DNA from: Stieleria sp. JC731 | GTDB lineage: Bacteria > Planctomycetota > Planctomycetia > Pirellulales > Pirellulaceae | DNA length: 64,000 nt | Reading direction: 5' to 3' | NCBI RefSeq assembly: GCF_020966635.1 | Contig: NZ_JAJKFQ010000005.1 | Span: forward strand, 1,080,481 to 1,144,480 | Shown: positions 36,008-45,292 of the stretch, one piece after another | Layout of the letters: the number at the start of each line of letters is the position of its first letter | Position numbering within the stretch: position 1 is the first letter of the stretch | Translations under genes and position numbers: made by a program | The notes under the pieces: model-generated | What the model was told of the DNA's origin: nothing | Database searches by the model: none | Seen by the model: the letters and a program-made list of their open reading frames with translations, nothing else

Positions 36008-36083
36008 TCTCGCTATCGCGAACGCAGTGGTTTGCGATGGTTGGATCAGCGGCTGCGACAGTCAGCATCGAAATTGTTGTCTA

Positions 36084-36117
36084 TTGTCGCCCTACACTCC
36101 GGAACGTAGCGTTCTTT
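36084..36117 (+). repeat. Short dispersed repeat, copy 2
   Basis: TTGTCGCCCTACACTCCGG followed by AACGTAGCGTTCTTT corresponds to copy 1 at 25229-25269. It lies about 75 bp after the stop codon of the giant surface protein. Confidence 0.6.
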
Positions 36118-36221
36118 CCTGGATGTTTTGCCGAGTGTCATCCTGGGCTGCAAAAACAATCCAAGGCGTGAAGACCCAGTAGATGCTTCAATTGAGAAGC
36201 GAATGACAGATGCAAGCTGAG

Positions 36222-36282
36222 AACACTAATCACCGCTAATCAGCACTAATCGATTAGTGTGTACTAGAGACAATTAGTGTTT
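36222..36282. repeat. Nested CACTAAT inverted repeats
   Basis: The word CACTAATC/GATTAGTG occurs as a perfect 16-bp palindrome (36244-36259). It is enclosed by an outer pair, AACACTAAT (36222-36230) and ATTAGTGTT (36274-36282), with a partial copy CGCTAATC between. The clustered half-sites could form a cruciform or bind a protein cooperatively. Confidence 0.65.
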
Positions 36283-36435
36283 TCAAATTTGCAGCACCCA
36301 CCCGCTAACGTTGCACGGTTTGATAGTCAGTTGCCATTGTTCAAGCTCAGCCGGCAGCAGAGCCAATCCTTGGTTCGCCAGCAAGCAATCTTGAACTTAC
36401 GCATTCGATCCCGGCGGGCAGCAAGGCCTGCGTTA

Positions 36436-37707
36436 CTACTCAGCCGCAACTTGGCGTCTGCGACGACGACGTCCGCTTCGGGCGAATTTTTCACGAACTT
36501 CTTTTACCGCGGCGACGAAGCGTTCGACTTCTTCGGCGGTGTTGTAAAGATAAAAGCTCGCTCGCGCTGTCGCCGTTTTACCCAACGATTCGTGCAGCGG
36601 CATCGCACAATGGTGTCCGGCGCGAACTGCGATCCCACGTGTATCAAGCCACTGAGCGATGTCGTGCGCGTGAACTCCCTCGACAGCGAAGCTGACAATC
36701 CCCGTTTTCTTGTCGGGGGTCGGCCCGATAATTTCGACGCCATCGATCTGACGCATGGCGGAATCGGCCATCTCGCAGAGTTGATGTTCGTGCCGTTGGA
36801 TGTTGTCAAACCCTAGATCCGTCAAGTATTGCAAGGCGCTTGCCAAGCCAATCGCTTCGACGATCGGAGGTGTTCCTGCTTCGAACTTTTCTGGCAAGTG
36901 GATCGTCGAAAAGCCACTTGTTGTGACCTTGTCGATCATTCCGCCACCACCCAGAAATGCGGGCATCTCATCGAGGATGGATTCACGACCGTAGAGGACG
37001 CCAATTCCAGACGGGCCACAGGCTTTGTGCCCACTAAAGACAACGAAGTCTGCATCCCACTTTTGTACGTCGATCTGTTGGTGTGGTGCTGCCTGAGCTG
37101 CATCAACAAGGACTTTGGCACCAAACTGATGCGCCAGCTTCGTCCAGCGCTCGACCGGAAAGTTCGTGCCGAGCACGTTGCTGCTCGAGGCAAAAGCAAA
37201 CAGTTTGGGGCGTAGTGTCTCCAGCCGATCTTGTACGACGCTGTCATCAATCGTGAAGTCATCGCCTAGCGGCAAAAATTCAACTTTGCACCCAACCCGC
37301 TGTGCCAATTGATGCCAGGGAACGATGTTCGCGTGGTGTTCGGCGATTGTTAACAGAATGACATCATCGGGGCCGATGAACTTAGATCCCCATGAATACG
37401 CGACCAAGTTGATCGCGGCCGTTGTCCCTGCGGTGAAGATCACTTCGGCAAGTGATTTAGCATTCAGGAAACTTCGTGTCGTCTCACGCGCTGCCTCGTA
37501 CGCGGCGGTTGATTCTTCGCTTAGCGTATGGATGCCACGATGAACGTTAGCGTAGTACTGACGATAACAGTCCGACATCGCGTCAATGACGACGGTGGGG
37601 CGCTGCGCGCTAGCTGCGTTGTCCAAAAATGCAAGCGCTTCGCCCGATGCCGCGTTGCGGCTTAGGATGGGAAAGTCTTTGCGAACTTCGAGGGGATCGA
37701 ATCCCAT
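36436..37707 (-). CDS. sufS: Cysteine desulfurase SufS
   Basis: SufS takes sulfur from L-cysteine with PLP and passes it to the Fe-S scaffold. The 423-residue protein has the PLP lysine in SGHKACGPSGIGVLYGR, the His/Asp-rich cofactor segments (TIAEHHANIVPW, VLVDAAQAAPHQ) and the catalytic Cys in RAGHHCAMP (about residue 367) within the short loop typical of group II (SufS) enzymes. The C-terminus is unusually basic, with RRRRRR before the end. sufU ends three bases before the start, so the two are one operon and the pair fits the SufS-SufU transfer system. The gene is convergent with the giant surface-protein gene. Confidence 0.95.
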   Translation of the reverse strand: MGFDPLEVRKDFPILSRNAASGEALAFLDNAASAQRPTVVIDAMSDCYRQYYANVHRGIHTLSEESTAAYEAARETTRSFLNAKSLAEVIFTAGTTAAINLVAYSWGSKFIGPDDVILLTIAEHHANIVPWHQLAQRVGCKVEFLPLGDDFTIDDSVVQDRLETLRPKLFAFASSSNVLGTNFPVERWTKLAHQFGAKVLVDAAQAAPHQQIDVQKWDADFVVFSGHKACGPSGIGVLYGRESILDEMPAFLGGGGMIDKVTTSGFSTIHLPEKFEAGTPPIVEAIGLASALQYLTDLGFDNIQRHEHQLCEMADSAMRQIDGVEIIGPTPDKKTGIVSFAVEGVHAHDIAQWLDTRGIAVRAGHHCAMPLHESLGKTATARASFYLYNTAEEVERFVAAVKEVREKFARSGRRRRRRQVAAE

Positions 37708-37710
37708 TGC

Positions 37711-38154
37711 CTAGCTCTCCTCGCCAAGACTTGGTCCGCCAAAGCTTGGTCCATCTGAATCGTCATCATCCCCATCGATCGGCGAATGCAAAGCCGACTG
37801 TAGAACACGCCATGACAATAGACAGCACTTCTGCCGGTTGGGCGTCAACTTTGGGCCAAAGAGTTCAAGCATTTCGTTGGCCGAAAAGTCGCGAATCTCA
37901 TCGAGCGACTTGCCTTCGATTTTTTCGATCAGCATCGACGCAGAGGCCTGGCTGATCACACAGCCTTCGCCGTCGAACCAAGCTTCGGCAATTTGGTTGT
38001 CATCATCCAGACGAAGCGTGATTTGGATAACGTCACCACACAACGGGTTTTTGCCTTCATCCTCGTGCGTTGCGTTTTCCAGGCAACCGCGATGATAAGG
38101 GTCTTCGTAGTGGTCTAAGACGTGTTCTTCGTAGATATCCTGCTCGTTAGTCAT
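37711..38154 (-). CDS. sufU: Fe-S scaffold/sulfur-transfer protein SufU
   Basis: SufU accepts sulfur from SufS and supports cluster assembly. The 147-residue protein has the expected ligands: Cys39 and Asp41 (NPLCGD), Cys65 (GEGCVISQAS) and a Cys pair 110-111 (RQKCCLLSW), as in zinc-bound SufU, together with the insertion between the second and third Cys that separates SufU from IscU. The last 25 residues are acidic and Gly/Ser-rich. The ATG at 38154 is chosen because EEHVLDHYEDPYHRG follows at the usual distance; a frame from 38199 adds 15 residues. It precedes sufS in the operon; sufBCD are not in the window. Confidence 0.94.
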   Translation of the reverse strand: MTNEQDIYEEHVLDHYEDPYHRGCLENATHEDEGKNPLCGDVIQITLRLDDDNQIAEAWFDGEGCVISQASASMLIEKIEGKSLDEIRDFSANEMLELFGPKLTPNRQKCCLLSWRVLQSALHSPIDGDDDDSDGPSFGGPSLGEES

Positions 38155-38404
38155 CGCAAAGTCACGAAAGTCGTGCGTATTCGGGCCGACCTGGCACAAT
38201 ATCTAGTGTGACAGCCCGGCGGGGGGAAGGTTCCGGCGGTTGGAGAGACACCAAGCCTGCCTCTCGGGTTTCTATTAAAGTCTATGCTTGTTGTCAAAAA
38301 TCGACGAGTCCCCCAATCTCGTTTAAAATATTTGACCGTCAACGGACTGATCCCTTTTCAGCCGGTTTCTCCCTCCTCCCCTCCCCCTGCTGCAGTTGAA
38401 ATTG

Positions 38405-40015
38405 ATGTTGGTTACTGCCTCTTCTTTGGTCACCCGCTTGGTGTCCAAGGCCGTGAATTATCCGGCCACAAGTTTTCTTTCCATGAATTTTCTCGCACTG
38501 TGTCTGCTCACCTGTGCTCCAGTCGCTGCCAAAGCGGCTGAGCTTCCGGCGACACCCAAACGAGATTCGGTGAAGCCTCGCAACGTGGTTTTCATTTTGA
38601 CCGACGACCACCGCTATGACGCGATGGGTTTTATGGGGCATCCGTTTTTGGAAACGCCGCATTTGGATTCGCTCGCGTCAAACGGTGTTCACCTCAAGAA
38701 TGCTTTTGTCACCACCAGCCTCTGTTCGCCAAGTCGAGCTTCGATTCTGACCGGCTTGTACACGCACAAGCATCGTGTGATTGATAACAATCGCTTGGTA
38801 CCCGAGGGAACCATTTTCTTCCCTCAGTACCTTCAGCGTGCAGGATACGACACGGCCTTTATCGGCAAGTGGCACATGGGTGGCGCGCATGATGATCCCC
38901 GCCCCGGATTTGATCACTGGATTAGCTTTCGTGGCCAGGGAAATTATCTTCCGCCGGGGCCGAAGTACACGCTGAACGTCAACGGCAAACGCGTCAAGCA
39001 GAAGGGATACATCACCGACGAGCTGACCGACTATGCGATCGATTGGCTCGACAACCGTACTGACGACAAACCGTTCTTTCTGTACCTGTCGCATAAAGCG
39101 GTGCATGCGAACTTCACACCAGCGGAAAGACATCAAGATCGATACAAAGACGCTGACTTAAGTTTCTTGCCACGCGGGAAAGAGATCAAAGCAGAAAATG
39201 ATGCGCCACGTTGGGTTCGCGATCAGCGGAACAGTTGGCACGGGATCGATTTTTCCTATCACAGTGACAAGGGCCTCGACTACTTGTACCGTCGGTACTG
39301 TGAATCTTTATTGGCGGTTGATGACAGTGTCGGACGAGTGCTCGACCAGCTGAAGAAGATGGGCATCCATGATGAAACCTTGATCGTCTACATGGGCGAC
39401 AACGGATTCATGTGGGGAGAACACGGTTTGATTGATAAGCGAGTTTCGTACGAAGAATCAATTCGTGTGCCGATGATGATGCAGTGTCCCGACCTCTATC
39501 AGGGTGGAACCGTCGTCGAAAAAGTCATTGGCAACATCGATGTCGGGCCGACCATCTTGCACGCCGCAGGCCTGCAAACGCCTGACTATATGGACGGCGA
39601 AAGCTTTATCGAACTGCCCAATCGTCCTGACATGCCGTGGCGTGACTATTTCTTGTATGTCTATTACTGGGAAAAGAACTTTCCGCAATCGCCAACTCAG
39701 TTCGCCCTTCGCGGTGACCGATTCAAGTACATCACCTACTATGGCTTGTGGGATGTTGATGAGCTGTACGACTTGACGACAGACCCGGGTGAAACCAAAA
39801 ATCTGATCAACAATCCTGACTACAAGTCTGTCGCCAAAGAGATGGAAGACAAGTTGTACGACATGCTGGGGCAGGCGGGCGGGATGGATATTCCCATGAA
39901 TCAGCCACGCGGCAACAGCCAGAACAAGCGATGGGATGATCGCGGTGGTAACGAAGCCGCCGCATTTCCAAAGTCGATCGTGGTTGATGAGCCGATCAAT
40001 CGCGAGGCAAAGTAG
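38405..40015 (+). CDS. Secreted sulfatase (formylglycine type)
   Basis: This exported sulfatase probably removes sulfate esters from marine polysaccharides. The active-site sequence LCSPSRASILTG holds the Cys that is converted to formylglycine (Cys107 from the chosen start), within the CxPSR signature. Metal ligands are seen in LTDDHRYD (Asp67-Asp68) and in MGDNGFMWGEHG. GKWHMGG and KAVHANF are further conserved segments. The C-terminal part ends with DPGETKNL, usual for the family. The start is uncertain: the ATG at 38405 keeps a basic n-region before the hydrophobic stretch MNFLALCLLTCAPVAA, while the ATG at 38483 would start directly with it. A strong terminator follows the gene. Confidence 0.92.
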   Translation: MLVTASSLVTRLVSKAVNYPATSFLSMNFLALCLLTCAPVAAKAAELPATPKRDSVKPRNVVFILTDDHRYDAMGFMGHPFLETPHLDSLASNGVHLKNAFVTTSLCSPSRASILTGLYTHKHRVIDNNRLVPEGTIFFPQYLQRAGYDTAFIGKWHMGGAHDDPRPGFDHWISFRGQGNYLPPGPKYTLNVNGKRVKQKGYITDELTDYAIDWLDNRTDDKPFFLYLSHKAVHANFTPAERHQDRYKDADLSFLPRGKEIKAENDAPRWVRDQRNSWHGIDFSYHSDKGLDYLYRRYCESLLAVDDSVGRVLDQLKKMGIHDETLIVYMGDNGFMWGEHGLIDKRVSYEESIRVPMMMQCPDLYQGGTVVEKVIGNIDVGPTILHAAGLQTPDYMDGESFIELPNRPDMPWRDYFLYVYYWEKNFPQSPTQFALRGDRFKYITYYGLWDVDELYDLTTDPGETKNLINNPDYKSVAKEMEDKLYDMLGQAGGMDIPMNQPRGNSQNKRWDDRGGNEAAAFPKSIVVDEPINREAK

Positions 40016-40043
40016 CCTCTTCAAACTTAGTTGAAAATCGCAT

Positions 40044-40077
40044 ATGTCGGTGGTATTCGTACTGCCGACATTTTTTT
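40044..40077 (+). terminator. Rho-independent terminator after the sulfatase gene
   Basis: A 12-bp stem, ATGTCGGTGGTA/TACTGCCGACAT, with two G-T pairs is closed by a TTCG tetraloop and followed by seven T. It begins about 30 bp after the stop codon. Confidence 0.92.
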
Positions 40078-40146
40078 CGATTGGCGGGGAGCGACCGAGT
40101 TGTCCGCAACGGATGAGATGAGTCCGGCAGGAGCCAACGTCTAGTG

Positions 40147-40692
40147 ATGACACACGACGAAAACGAAAAAACAAACCAACCAAGTCGTCTCTTCAAGGCA
40201 ACCGAAGCGGCGATGTTGATGGATGATTTGACGTGGCAGCGGCATGCGAATCCCTGGAGCGGTTGGACGCGAGTCGCGACGATGCCGCTGTTGTCGATCG
40301 CAATCTGGAGTCGGGTTTGGATCCAATGGTGGGCGCTGGTTCCCATCACTTTGGTTGCGATTTGGATTTGGGTGAACCCTCGCCTGTTTCCACCTCCCAA
40401 GTCGTTGGACAACTGGATGTCCCGTGGCGTCTTGGGCGAGCAAATCTGGTTGGGGCGGGTGCAGGCCGCCATCGCCAGCCATCATCTTGCGGTCGTGCGT
40501 GCGACGACTTGGATTGCCGGTGTCGGAGGAATTGTTTGGATCGTCGGGCTGATCACCTTGAATTTAACCGCGGCGGTTGCCGGATTGAGCATTTCGATGC
40601 TGGGGAAGCTATGGTTTCTCGATCGGATGGTTTGGATCTATCGAGATCATGAGGCGTCTTTGGATGATCGCCCTAGCAAAAGTTCTTGCTAG
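40147..40692 (+). CDS. Small integral membrane protein (DUF6653-like)
   Basis: The 181-residue protein has a soluble N-terminal helix of about 40 residues with MDDLTWQRHANPWSGWTR, then four hydrophobic segments arranged as two hairpins: ATMPLLSIAIWSRVWIQWWA with LVPITLVAIWIWV, and IAGVGGIVWIVGLITLNLTA with AVAGLSISMLGKLWFLD. The HANPWSGWTR segment and overall size fit the DUF6653 family, whose function is unknown. The start is the ATG at 40147, directly preceded by an in-frame GTG. It is separated from the sulfatase gene by the terminator, so it is probably transcribed on its own. Confidence 0.75.
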   Translation: MTHDENEKTNQPSRLFKATEAAMLMDDLTWQRHANPWSGWTRVATMPLLSIAIWSRVWIQWWALVPITLVAIWIWVNPRLFPPPKSLDNWMSRGVLGEQIWLGRVQAAIASHHLAVVRATTWIAGVGGIVWIVGLITLNLTAAVAGLSISMLGKLWFLDRMVWIYRDHEASLDDRPSKSSC

Positions 40693-40998
40693 GAAGCACG
40701 CAAAAGCAGCCTGCGAAAACTTCGCCACTTGATGGGCAATCAAAACCGTGCGTGCAAGCAGAAGGTTCCTGCTGCCCCCCATCGTTGCAGCTTGTCGGCT
40801 TTGGGAACGTCACTTAACCTCCCACGCTTCATCGCGGCTGGCCTTTGTCGACTTCGATTCGAAGCCTGGAGGTTTGCGAAATTCGCTTTTGCAAGGCAAA
40901 AGTCCGTTGACTGCTAAGCTGATGCGAAGTCACATCGAGATTCATATTTCGATCTGAATTCATCTCACTGAAATACTATAACCGAATTAGAACGATCG
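40693..40998. other. Intergenic region
   Basis: About 306 bp lie before the GxGYxYP gene. A short perfect hairpin, CTTTTGC-AAG-GCAAAAG (40886-40902), is present. TACTAT near 40974, about 20 bases before the ATG, could be a -10 box. No gene is seen. Confidence 0.3.
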
Positions 40999-42720
40999 AT
41001 GACGACTTTGGATCTTGGACGGCTTCAATATTGGGCACGGACTTTTGTGATCGCAATCGCTTGCTGTTGTATTGCGTTTGGCAATGCGCAAGCACAGATT
41101 CCTGATCCGGTGTTTGTTCACGATGCAGATCTTTCGGACAATGATCGCCACGTTCCAAGCGTGTTCCCTCAAGCGAACCAGCCTGCTGACGACTTGTTCG
41201 TTTTTGATGCCAGACGTTTGCCTCGGCATACGCAAGCCTTCGTCGCGTCCATCCAAGGACTCGCCAACCGTCAACAGCCGGAACTGTATTTGATTCTAAG
41301 CGGGAATCGGATTCGCCCTTTTGATCCGGCGCGTCCACGGCGTGATTCGATCGATCGTGTTTGGTTGGACTGGCTCTCGAGCAACGAATACGTGAAGTCA
41401 TCGCCACGGATCGAGTCTGTCGAAGCTTTGATCGAAAAGTATGTCTCTGGTGGCGTTGTCGTTGTCGATCCATCGCTACCTGCCAGCCTGAATGTGGCGA
41501 CGATGATTTCGGCCGTTCAGGGAATCCCCTTGGCATTTCCTGAAGACGTTGAACGCTTTCAGTTGAAGGTCGCCGAAGACACACGCGGACGATGGTCAAC
41601 AAACATCGAGGCTTACAAGTGGGCATGGGAAAATCTGTGGCCGCAGATGAATCATGCTGCCATTGCGATTTTGTCGCCAAGGTTCCACGGGCATCTTCGC
41701 GACTATTTGGTCCAGCAAAAGATCTTCACATTTTGGATTTCACACCCGGACTATCGTGATGCAGCAACTGGCGAGGACGACTTGGCGGAGATCAAGCGAT
41801 TGCTGCTGAAGATGCCAGTCAATATCCCTGTCTTCGGGTATCCAAACGCCGGGGGTGAAGACACCGGGATCGGTGAAGGCCTGGGTGTCAAACTGCTATC
41901 GGATCACGGAAAGTTTCTGGTGCCGACCGATTGGCATACCAACCTTTCGATTTGGACCGGCTGGAAGTCCAAGGCTGAAACCTTAAAACAGCCCAGCCGA
42001 CCCAAACTGAAATATGATCCCAATAAACGCTACCTGTGCTTGCTGGTTAGCGATGGCGACAACATGAATCTTTGGTTGGATTTCTTGCCCACGGAACGCA
42101 ATTGGCGAAGTCCGCTCCGCGGTTCACTACCGATCGCGTGGACGATGGGGCCGGCAATGCTGCAGCTTCACGGCCCACTGTTGGATTATTACTACGGATC
42201 TTTGACGCCCAATGATTCTTTCGGATGTGCTGTCAGTGGGCTCGGCTACATGTATCCGCTTCACTATGGGGAAGCTTACGGAAAGCACCAAGCGGAGATT
42301 CTGCAGCGGTATCTTGCTTTGACCAATCAGTTCAACAAAGGGCTCGATTTGACCTGGTATTGGGGAACGATCATTGGTGAGCGAGGCGGAGAGCAATTTG
42401 CTGCGGTCGCCGAAGAACTCGATGGCATGACTTGTCTGTTGGAAGGCTATGGCCGGCAGTGGTGGCGTGATGAACCTTACTTGACCGACGGAATTCCCAC
42501 GTTTCATTTTCTGAACGACGCGGTCTCGGCCGAGCAGACTGTTGCTCAAGTTCGTCGCAACCTAAGGCGACGGAATCCTCAATTCGGTGTGGTCTTTATT
42601 CAGAATTGGGAGTTCGACTTCGATGAGATCAAAGAGCTAACCGAACAAATCGAAGGGGATATCCAGTGGGTGCTCCCAGAACAATTGGCCGATCTGTATC
42701 TACAGTCCAAGGCTGAGTAG
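40999..42720 (+). CDS. GxGYxYP-family putative glycoside hydrolase, secreted
   Basis: The 573-residue exported protein carries the family motif GLGYMYP at residues 414-420. The signal peptide is clear (TFVIAIACCCIAFGNAQAQ). The N-terminal half has segments such as FVASIQGLANRQQPELYLI and VVVVDPSLPASLNVATMIS that match the N-terminal domain usually found before the GxGYxYP domain. Acidic residues around LLVSDGDNMN and the late FIQNWEFDFDEIK are candidates for catalysis. The family is predicted, not shown, to act on polysaccharides. It lies near the sulfatase, which would suit polysaccharide use, but it is not in the same transcript. Confidence 0.88.
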   Translation: MTTLDLGRLQYWARTFVIAIACCCIAFGNAQAQIPDPVFVHDADLSDNDRHVPSVFPQANQPADDLFVFDARRLPRHTQAFVASIQGLANRQQPELYLILSGNRIRPFDPARPRRDSIDRVWLDWLSSNEYVKSSPRIESVEALIEKYVSGGVVVVDPSLPASLNVATMISAVQGIPLAFPEDVERFQLKVAEDTRGRWSTNIEAYKWAWENLWPQMNHAAIAILSPRFHGHLRDYLVQQKIFTFWISHPDYRDAATGEDDLAEIKRLLLKMPVNIPVFGYPNAGGEDTGIGEGLGVKLLSDHGKFLVPTDWHTNLSIWTGWKSKAETLKQPSRPKLKYDPNKRYLCLLVSDGDNMNLWLDFLPTERNWRSPLRGSLPIAWTMGPAMLQLHGPLLDYYYGSLTPNDSFGCAVSGLGYMYPLHYGEAYGKHQAEILQRYLALTNQFNKGLDLTWYWGTIIGERGGEQFAAVAEELDGMTCLLEGYGRQWWRDEPYLTDGIPTFHFLNDAVSAEQTVAQVRRNLRRRNPQFGVVFIQNWEFDFDEIKELTEQIEGDIQWVLPEQLADLYLQSKAE

Positions 42721-42767
42721 CGAGCTGAAATAGCAGCGGTTTCGTGCTTCGAAATGCCAATCGTGAT

Positions 42768-44537
42768 CTAAGATACGCGACTTGTCACCGCATACGGATT
42801 CAGATCCTGCATTTCGGATTGAGGCGGTTGGCTTAAAACGAGTTCATCGCACCTGCGTCGGATCACGTCGGCTTTGGCTTGATAGCGCTCGGCTTGTTCT
42901 GAATCGCCTTGTTTTCGATAGAGGCTAGCCAAGAGCGTGTACGCAGGAAAATTGCGTACGACGTCAGCCGGTTGTGTCTTCAGTCGATGATCGATCGCGC
43001 TGTGGGCCGCTTCGATGGCAGACGAGATCTCCCCCAAGCCTTCGAGGGCGCTGGCTTTCAGTAGCCACTGTGTCGCGAAAACGGTCTTCTGAGGAAGGAC
43101 GAGCGTCTCGATTTTTGCGACTGCCGATTCGACGATTTGCAAGGCGTCAGAGTACCGGTTTTGAGCGATCGCAAGCGCCGCTTTGGCCTCATAAAAGTCA
43201 AATAAATACAGCGGGCCTACCTGTTCAAGTTCAGCCTCGCGTTCTTGTACCAAAGCAATTTGTCCTTCTGCTTGCTGGGTTTTGCCCTGATGAAGCAATG
43301 CGACAGCCAAGGAGGTTCGGTTCGAAATCGTCGCGATATGTGTCGGTCCGTTGATCCGACTGTATGTCGCAATTGCCGTTTCCATTAACGGCACCGCGCG
43401 ATCCGTTTGAAGTAAATCGAGCCAATAGATTCCTCGCCAAATTTGGATGTCCGCAATCGTCGTGGATTCCTGTTGGTTCGCGTTGCTGATCTGATGTTCC
43501 AATTGGCATAGCAAATCGTCTATTCGAACATAGTCGTCTTGGTGCAGCACAAACGGCAGCAGATGCTGAGCCGCATGGCAGAAATAGACCTTGCCATAGT
43601 CAGGGAATCGCTGGATTTTACGAAACGATTTTTCCGCGATTGAAATCGCCTCGTCGTACTGGCCGTAGTACAGCATCGTGGTGGCTAGCGAAAGTTCCCA
43701 GAATGCATAGTCAATTCCGGATGCGTATTGGCGATGGAAGTCGATCGCCAACCGTTGGTTAGCGATCGACGATTCGAACTCGCCAAGAATAAACTGTGCT
43801 GTTCCGAGAATGCCGCTCGCGCGAGCGGAGATTTCCTGCGATACGTTGTAATGTTCCAGGACCATTTGGCACCGCTCCCGGCATCGACGATAGTCGGAAT
43901 TTGCACAGTCGATTCCGGCCAAAGCGAGCTGTGATTTGGCCTTCAATACGGCACTCTCTTCAAGAGGTAACCGATTGAGTTGTTCGTCGATCAAAGCGTG
44001 GATTTGCTTCGCCAGTTCATATTGATTCACATTGACTAAAACGTCCGTATGTTGACAAAGGTGATCGAGTGTTTCGGGCAGTTCATCGGGGTCGCACGAC
44101 TGGCAGGCTTGGGCCATCTTTGTGAAATGTTCGGCAGAAGGTCCCGGTTGCGAAAGCGATTTGTAGGAGCTGGCAAGACAGCAATGAATCTGTGCAATCG
44201 CGGACTGCGGCGTATACAAGTCGTCGTGTCGCGTTTGAAGTGCTTTCTCCAGTTCGGAAACCGCTTCCGGATAGGCGTTCTGAAAATAGAACGTGACACC
44301 ACGACCATGGTTGACATTGAAGCGATAGGCTCTCGCGTTTGAATCCTTTTTTGTTCGATCAGCAATGCGATTCATCGCATCGTAAAATTGAAACGCGGCA
44401 TCAAAGTCGCGTTCTTGCAATGCACGATCGGCTCGTGCCCGAAGCTTTTGAAAACGGTTGTTGTCGTCCAGCCGCACCGACAGATAGATGACAAGGGTGA
44501 ACGCGGTGCCGACAATTAAAATTTCAATGAGGCCCAA
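42768..44537 (-). CDS. Membrane-anchored TPR protein
   Basis: The 589-residue protein has an N-terminal membrane helix (LIEILIVGTAFTLVIYLSV) followed by a long run of tetratricopeptide-like helix pairs. Examples are ALQERDFDAAFQFYDAMNRI, YPEAVSELEKALQTR, YGQYDEAISIAEKSFRKI, AIAQNRYSDALQIVESA and YRKQGDSEQAERYQAKA. It probably holds proteins together at the membrane. It diverges from the ECF sigma factor gene with 229 bp between them, so it may belong to the same regulatory unit; this is inference. No enzyme domain is seen. Confidence 0.85.
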   Translation of the reverse strand: MGLIEILIVGTAFTLVIYLSVRLDDNNRFQKLRARADRALQERDFDAAFQFYDAMNRIADRTKKDSNARAYRFNVNHGRGVTFYFQNAYPEAVSELEKALQTRHDDLYTPQSAIAQIHCCLASSYKSLSQPGPSAEHFTKMAQACQSCDPDELPETLDHLCQHTDVLVNVNQYELAKQIHALIDEQLNRLPLEESAVLKAKSQLALAGIDCANSDYRRCRERCQMVLEHYNVSQEISARASGILGTAQFILGEFESSIANQRLAIDFHRQYASGIDYAFWELSLATTMLYYGQYDEAISIAEKSFRKIQRFPDYGKVYFCHAAQHLLPFVLHQDDYVRIDDLLCQLEHQISNANQQESTTIADIQIWRGIYWLDLLQTDRAVPLMETAIATYSRINGPTHIATISNRTSLAVALLHQGKTQQAEGQIALVQEREAELEQVGPLYLFDFYEAKAALAIAQNRYSDALQIVESAVAKIETLVLPQKTVFATQWLLKASALEGLGEISSAIEAAHSAIDHRLKTQPADVVRNFPAYTLLASLYRKQGDSEQAERYQAKADVIRRRCDELVLSQPPQSEMQDLNPYAVTSRVS

Positions 44538-44766
44538 TTCACCGACTCCAACAGCAGACAGGATGACTTTGGGAAAAGTCTACCAGAACACGATTCTAAA
44601 CTGGGGCGGGACTGTAGAACGATCGGTTTTGACGCCACCTCGAGCTTGCACCGGGATGTCCGGAGTGCGTCTCCGTGTAGATGCCTCCAGCGAAGATTCC
44701 GGATTTTTCAAGGAATCGGTGTAACTATCTCTCGCTTGCCGGAAACTGCTTGCAACCGGAGAAAAA

Positions 44767-45288
44767 ATGAATCAAGACGCCAATCACGAAGACTTCATTC
44801 GATGTTTGACCGAAAGCCAAACGCGGCTATACGGCTATGTCTATTCGTTGCTTGGCGACCATAGTTTGGCCGCAGATGTGGTTCAGGAAACCAATTTGGT
44901 GCTTTGGCGAAAGATGGATGAATTTGTTCCCGGGCAATCTTTTTTACGATGGGCGTTCGGCATCGCCCGTTTTCAAGTCCTTTCACACTACAGGGATCAA
45001 AAACGCGATCGTTTGCTCTTGGATAGTGAACTGGTCGAAGTCATCGGGCGAGAGTCCGAATTGCAGGCTGAGGGATTTGATTCGTTCCGGCTAGCGTTGC
45101 GACCGTGCCTTAAACTTCTCGCCCCCAACCATCGGTCCATGATCGAACAGCGGTATTTTCACTCGATGCCGATCGCCGAAGTCGCCGAGCGATGTGGACG
45201 AAGTGTCGGCGCTATCAAGACGGCTCTCGTGCGTATCCGGCAACAGCTAGGCAATTGTGTACAAAAGCGATTGGCGACGGAGGCTTGA
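44767..45288 (+). CDS. ECF-type RNA polymerase sigma factor (planctomycete/verrucomicrobial family)
   Basis: The 173-residue protein contains region 2 (RLYGYVYSLLGDHSLAADVV then QETNLVLWRK, and FLRWAFGIARFQVLSHYRD) and region 4 (LLAPNHRSMIEQRYFHSM, VAERCGRSVGAIKTALVRIR). The type matches the sigma factors found before FecR-LamG genes in planctomycetes and verrucomicrobia. A GGAG lies directly before an A-rich spacer and the ATG. The FecR-LamG gene begins four bases after the stop, so it is the first gene of the four-gene operon ending at 51458. The FecR-type protein is the natural candidate for its regulator. Confidence 0.93.
   Translation: MNQDANHEDFIRCLTESQTRLYGYVYSLLGDHSLAADVVQETNLVLWRKMDEFVPGQSFLRWAFGIARFQVLSHYRDQKRDRLLLDSELVEVIGRESELQAEGFDSFRLALRPCLKLLAPNHRSMIEQRYFHSMPIAEVAERCGRSVGAIKTALVRIRQQLGNCVQKRLATEA
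45279..45283 (+). promoter_or_regulatory. Ribosome binding site for the FecR-LamG gene
   Basis: GGAGG lies nine bases before the ATG at 45293, inside the last codons of the sigma factor gene, so the two genes are tightly coupled. Confidence 0.6.
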
Positions 45289-45292
45289 ACTG

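Larger units (their letters stand above)
36008..36435. other. Convergent intergenic region with repeats
   Basis: About 430 bp lie between the convergent giant surface-protein and sufS genes. It holds the second copy of the short dispersed repeat (36084-36117) and a nested set of CACTAAT inverted repeats (36222-36282). No gene is seen. Confidence 0.55.
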
